Shown here: piece by piece, positions 21,848-23,281 of the stretch | How positions within the stretch are numbered: the stretch's first letter is position 1 | Layout of the letters: every line of letters begins with the position of its first letter | Assembly (NCBI RefSeq): GCF_000186865.1 | Contig: NW_008705563.1 | Location: 1,200,550-1,223,830 of the forward strand | Reading direction: 5' to 3' | DNA from: Aureococcus anophagefferens | Lineage: Eukaryota > Sar > Pelagophyceae > Pelagomonadales > Pelagomonadaceae | Length of the DNA: 23,281 nt | Program-made: the position numbers and the translations under genes | The notes under the pieces: model-generated | The model's input: only the letters and a program-made list of their open reading frames with translations | Told to the model about the DNA's origin: nothing | Databases searched by the model: none

Positions 21848-23281
21848 TTAGTCGAGCTCGTTATCGTCGTAGAGGGGCGCGGCGGGGGCCGCCGGTGGCG
21901 GCGGCGGCGCGTCGCGCTTCGGATCCTTCTTCGTCGACTTGACGGCGACGAACTCCGTCTGGCAGACGACGCAGAGGTGCTTGTGGGACGTGGAGAACCA
22001 GTGGGCGAGGCAGGACGCGTGGAACTTGTTGTGGCACTGGCGGCACTCGAGGTGGGGCAGCCTTTTCGACTTGGGGTGGAGCACGCCGTAGCAGATCGGG
22101 CAGGGCTCGACGCCGTCGAACTCGAGGTCCACGTTCTCGCGCCAGCCTAGCACCGCCGCGTGCGTCGACTTCAGCGACGCGGACGCGCGGAGCTGGAGCG
22201 CCCAGCGCCGCGCCGTCTTCTCCTCGATGCCCTGGTGGCTCCCGAAGTCGACGGCCAAAGCCCGGAGCGGGTAGGCCGCGTCGTACTTGAGCGTCATCTC
22301 GATGACGCACTCGTCCCGCGTGTAGCTACTCGTCACGGACCGGCCCCTGCGGGAGACGGCGACCTTGAGCGAGCTCTCGGCGTGGGCCGACGCCTGCGCC
22401 GGCCCGGATTGGCCGAAGACGGCGGCGACGGCCGCGAGCTCCGCGTCGACGACGGCGCAGCGGAGCGCGTCCTCGAGGAGCCGCCGCGCCGCGTCGGCGT
22501 CGCGCGGCCGGCAGGCGCCGGCCCAGTCGCGGGCCGCGCCGGGGAGCACCGCGCAGAGGCGCTCCAAAGCGAAGCAGCCGAGGAGCGCGTCGCCGTCGAC
22601 GCCCGCGTGGGCCGACGCGAACGGCGCGAGGCGGAAGTTCGGGCCGGATTTCGACGCGTCCAAGCCCCGGCGCCGCAGCGCCGGCAGGTGCGGGCCCGCG
22701 AGGCTCGTCGCCACTTCGAGGGCGTCGCCGACGCGGCCGCCGGCGCCGAGCTTCGCCGCGGCGCCGACCGCGAGCGCCCGGGCGACGTCGCCGCCGTCCC
22801 GCGCGACGCGGAGCGCCTCCGCGGTCGCCAGCAGCGCGTAGAGCGTCCCCGCCTCCGACGCCGGCGCCGCGGTCGCGAGCGCGGCGGGGACGAGCGCCGC
22901 GAGCGCGTCGGCGTCGCTCGCGCCGTCGTCGGCGGCCGCGGCGTGCGCGTCCGCGCCGGCCGCCTTGAAGCGCGAGGCCTCGCAGGCCAATTCGAGCGCC
23001 GCCGCGCCGTGGTCGCCGTCGTCGAAGAGGGCGACGACGGGGGCGAGGTCGCCGACGTCGACGGCGGCGACCTTCCGGCCGTCGCGCGCGGCGAGGCACG
23101 CGACGACGGCCGCGCCGGCCGCGCGCCGGAGGTAGGGGGGCGCGTCCTTGGCGGCGAACCGGGCCGCCGCGGCGACGAGGAGGGCCGCGACGGCGGCGTC
23201 GGCGCTCTTCGCCGCGACCTCGCTCCGCCGGAGCGCGGCCGCGCCGCAGCGGAGCGCCGCGGCGGCCGCGGCGGCGTCGCC
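21848..23281 (-). CDS. LTN1: Listerin E3 ubiquitin ligase, C-terminal part, 5' end beyond the window
   Basis: The frame is open from the right edge to a stop at 21848 (477 residues seen), so the N-terminus and most HEAT repeats are missing. The visible Ala-rich helical repeats are followed by an RWD-like region (MTLKYDAAYPLRALAVDFGS). Then comes the listerin linker LGWRENVDLEFDGVEPC and a C4HC3 RING: CPIC, ECRQC, KFHASC, and LCVVC. The last pair is slightly unusual, since the second-to-last Cys is normally followed by Pro. Listerin works with NEMF on stalled 60S ribosomes and ubiquitinates the trapped nascent chain. The tail adds a Pro-rich stretch and DDNELD. The frame-internal TTG at 22990 is not a start. 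Confidence 0.92.
   Translation of the reverse strand, partial: GDAAAAAAALRCGAAALRRSEVAAKSADAAVAALLVAAAARFAAKDAPPYLRRAAGAAVVACLAARDGRKVAAVDVGDLAPVVALFDDGDHGAAALELACEASRFKAAGADAHAAAADDGASDADALAALVPAALATAAPASEAGTLYALLATAEALRVARDGGDVARALAVGAAAKLGAGGRVGDALEVATSLAGPHLPALRRRGLDASKSGPNFRLAPFASAHAGVDGDALLGCFALERLCAVLPGAARDWAGACRPRDADAARRLLEDALRCAVVDAELAAVAAVFGQSGPAQASAHAESSLKVAVSRRGRSVTSSYTRDECVIEMTLKYDAAYPLRALAVDFGSHQGIEEKTARRWALQLRASASLKSTHAAVLGWRENVDLEFDGVEPCPICYGVLHPKSKRLPHLECRQCHNKFHASCLAHWFSTSHKHLCVVCQTEFVAVKSTKKDPKRDAPPPPPAAPAAPLYDDNELD

Noticed and set aside
1..23281. Operon-like functional cluster, CRISPR array or bacterial defence system
   Set aside because: Gene content is eukaryotic (UBA2, listerin, PH and TLC domains), strands alternate, and no regularly spaced repeats exist.

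Overview
The window looks like nuclear DNA from a very GC-rich, gene-dense stramenopile alga, most likely a pelagophyte close to Aureococcus anophagefferens. Four things suggest this: strong G/C preference at third codon positions, mostly intronless genes packed back to back, N-terminal leaders of the stramenopile plastid type (signal peptide, then a Phe such as in LAFAP or HGFLPP), and short transposon-like introns (introners) with inverted ends and 8-bp target duplications, as described for Aureococcus. This is inference from sequence features; no database was searched.

Twenty protein genes can be supported. From left to right they are: a secreted protein cut by the left edge (-), a TLC-domain membrane protein (+), a two-ACT-domain protein with a stramenopile-type N-terminal domain (-), an agmatinase-family ureohydrolase with one introner and one apparent frameshift (+), a two-repeat plastid-type protein (-), a DUF1499-like protein (+), a PH-domain protein (-), a small two-helix membrane protein (+), an HSL-type alpha/beta hydrolase (+), a P-loop kinase (-), a coiled-coil protein (+), a three-exon acyltransferase-3 (+), a 2OG-Fe(II) oxygenase-like protein (+), the SUMO E1 subunit UBA2 (-), a papain-family protease (+), a three-exon CPA2 cation/H+ antiporter with a His/Asp-rich loop and a C-terminal regulatory region (-), a glycosyltransferase-like secreted protein (+), a bestrophin-type anion channel (+), a small single-helix protein (+), and the C-terminal part of the ribosome quality-control ligase listerin (-), cut by the right edge. 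They do not form one pathway. UBA2 and listerin are ordinary eukaryotic housekeeping genes.

The most interesting content is genome architecture. Four introns are introner-derived. Three keep inverted ends. In each of those three, the intron is exactly one 8-bp target copy plus the element: the 5' splice site (GT or GC) comes from the target copy and the 3' CAG is the element end. Two elements belong to one family and are spliced in opposite orientations. A third shares their core but has unrelated inverted ends. A fourth is an eroded core.

A second theme is short local duplication at gene boundaries: about seven cases of 25-90 bp, some copying a start codon, a stop codon or a piece of a neighbouring coding region. 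A third theme is extreme compaction. Two convergent pairs overlap by their stop codons (4 nt) and a third pair is 5 nt apart. A GGGCTGCC-like motif recurs just upstream of several start codons. No tRNA, rRNA, CRISPR array or autonomous transposase was seen.
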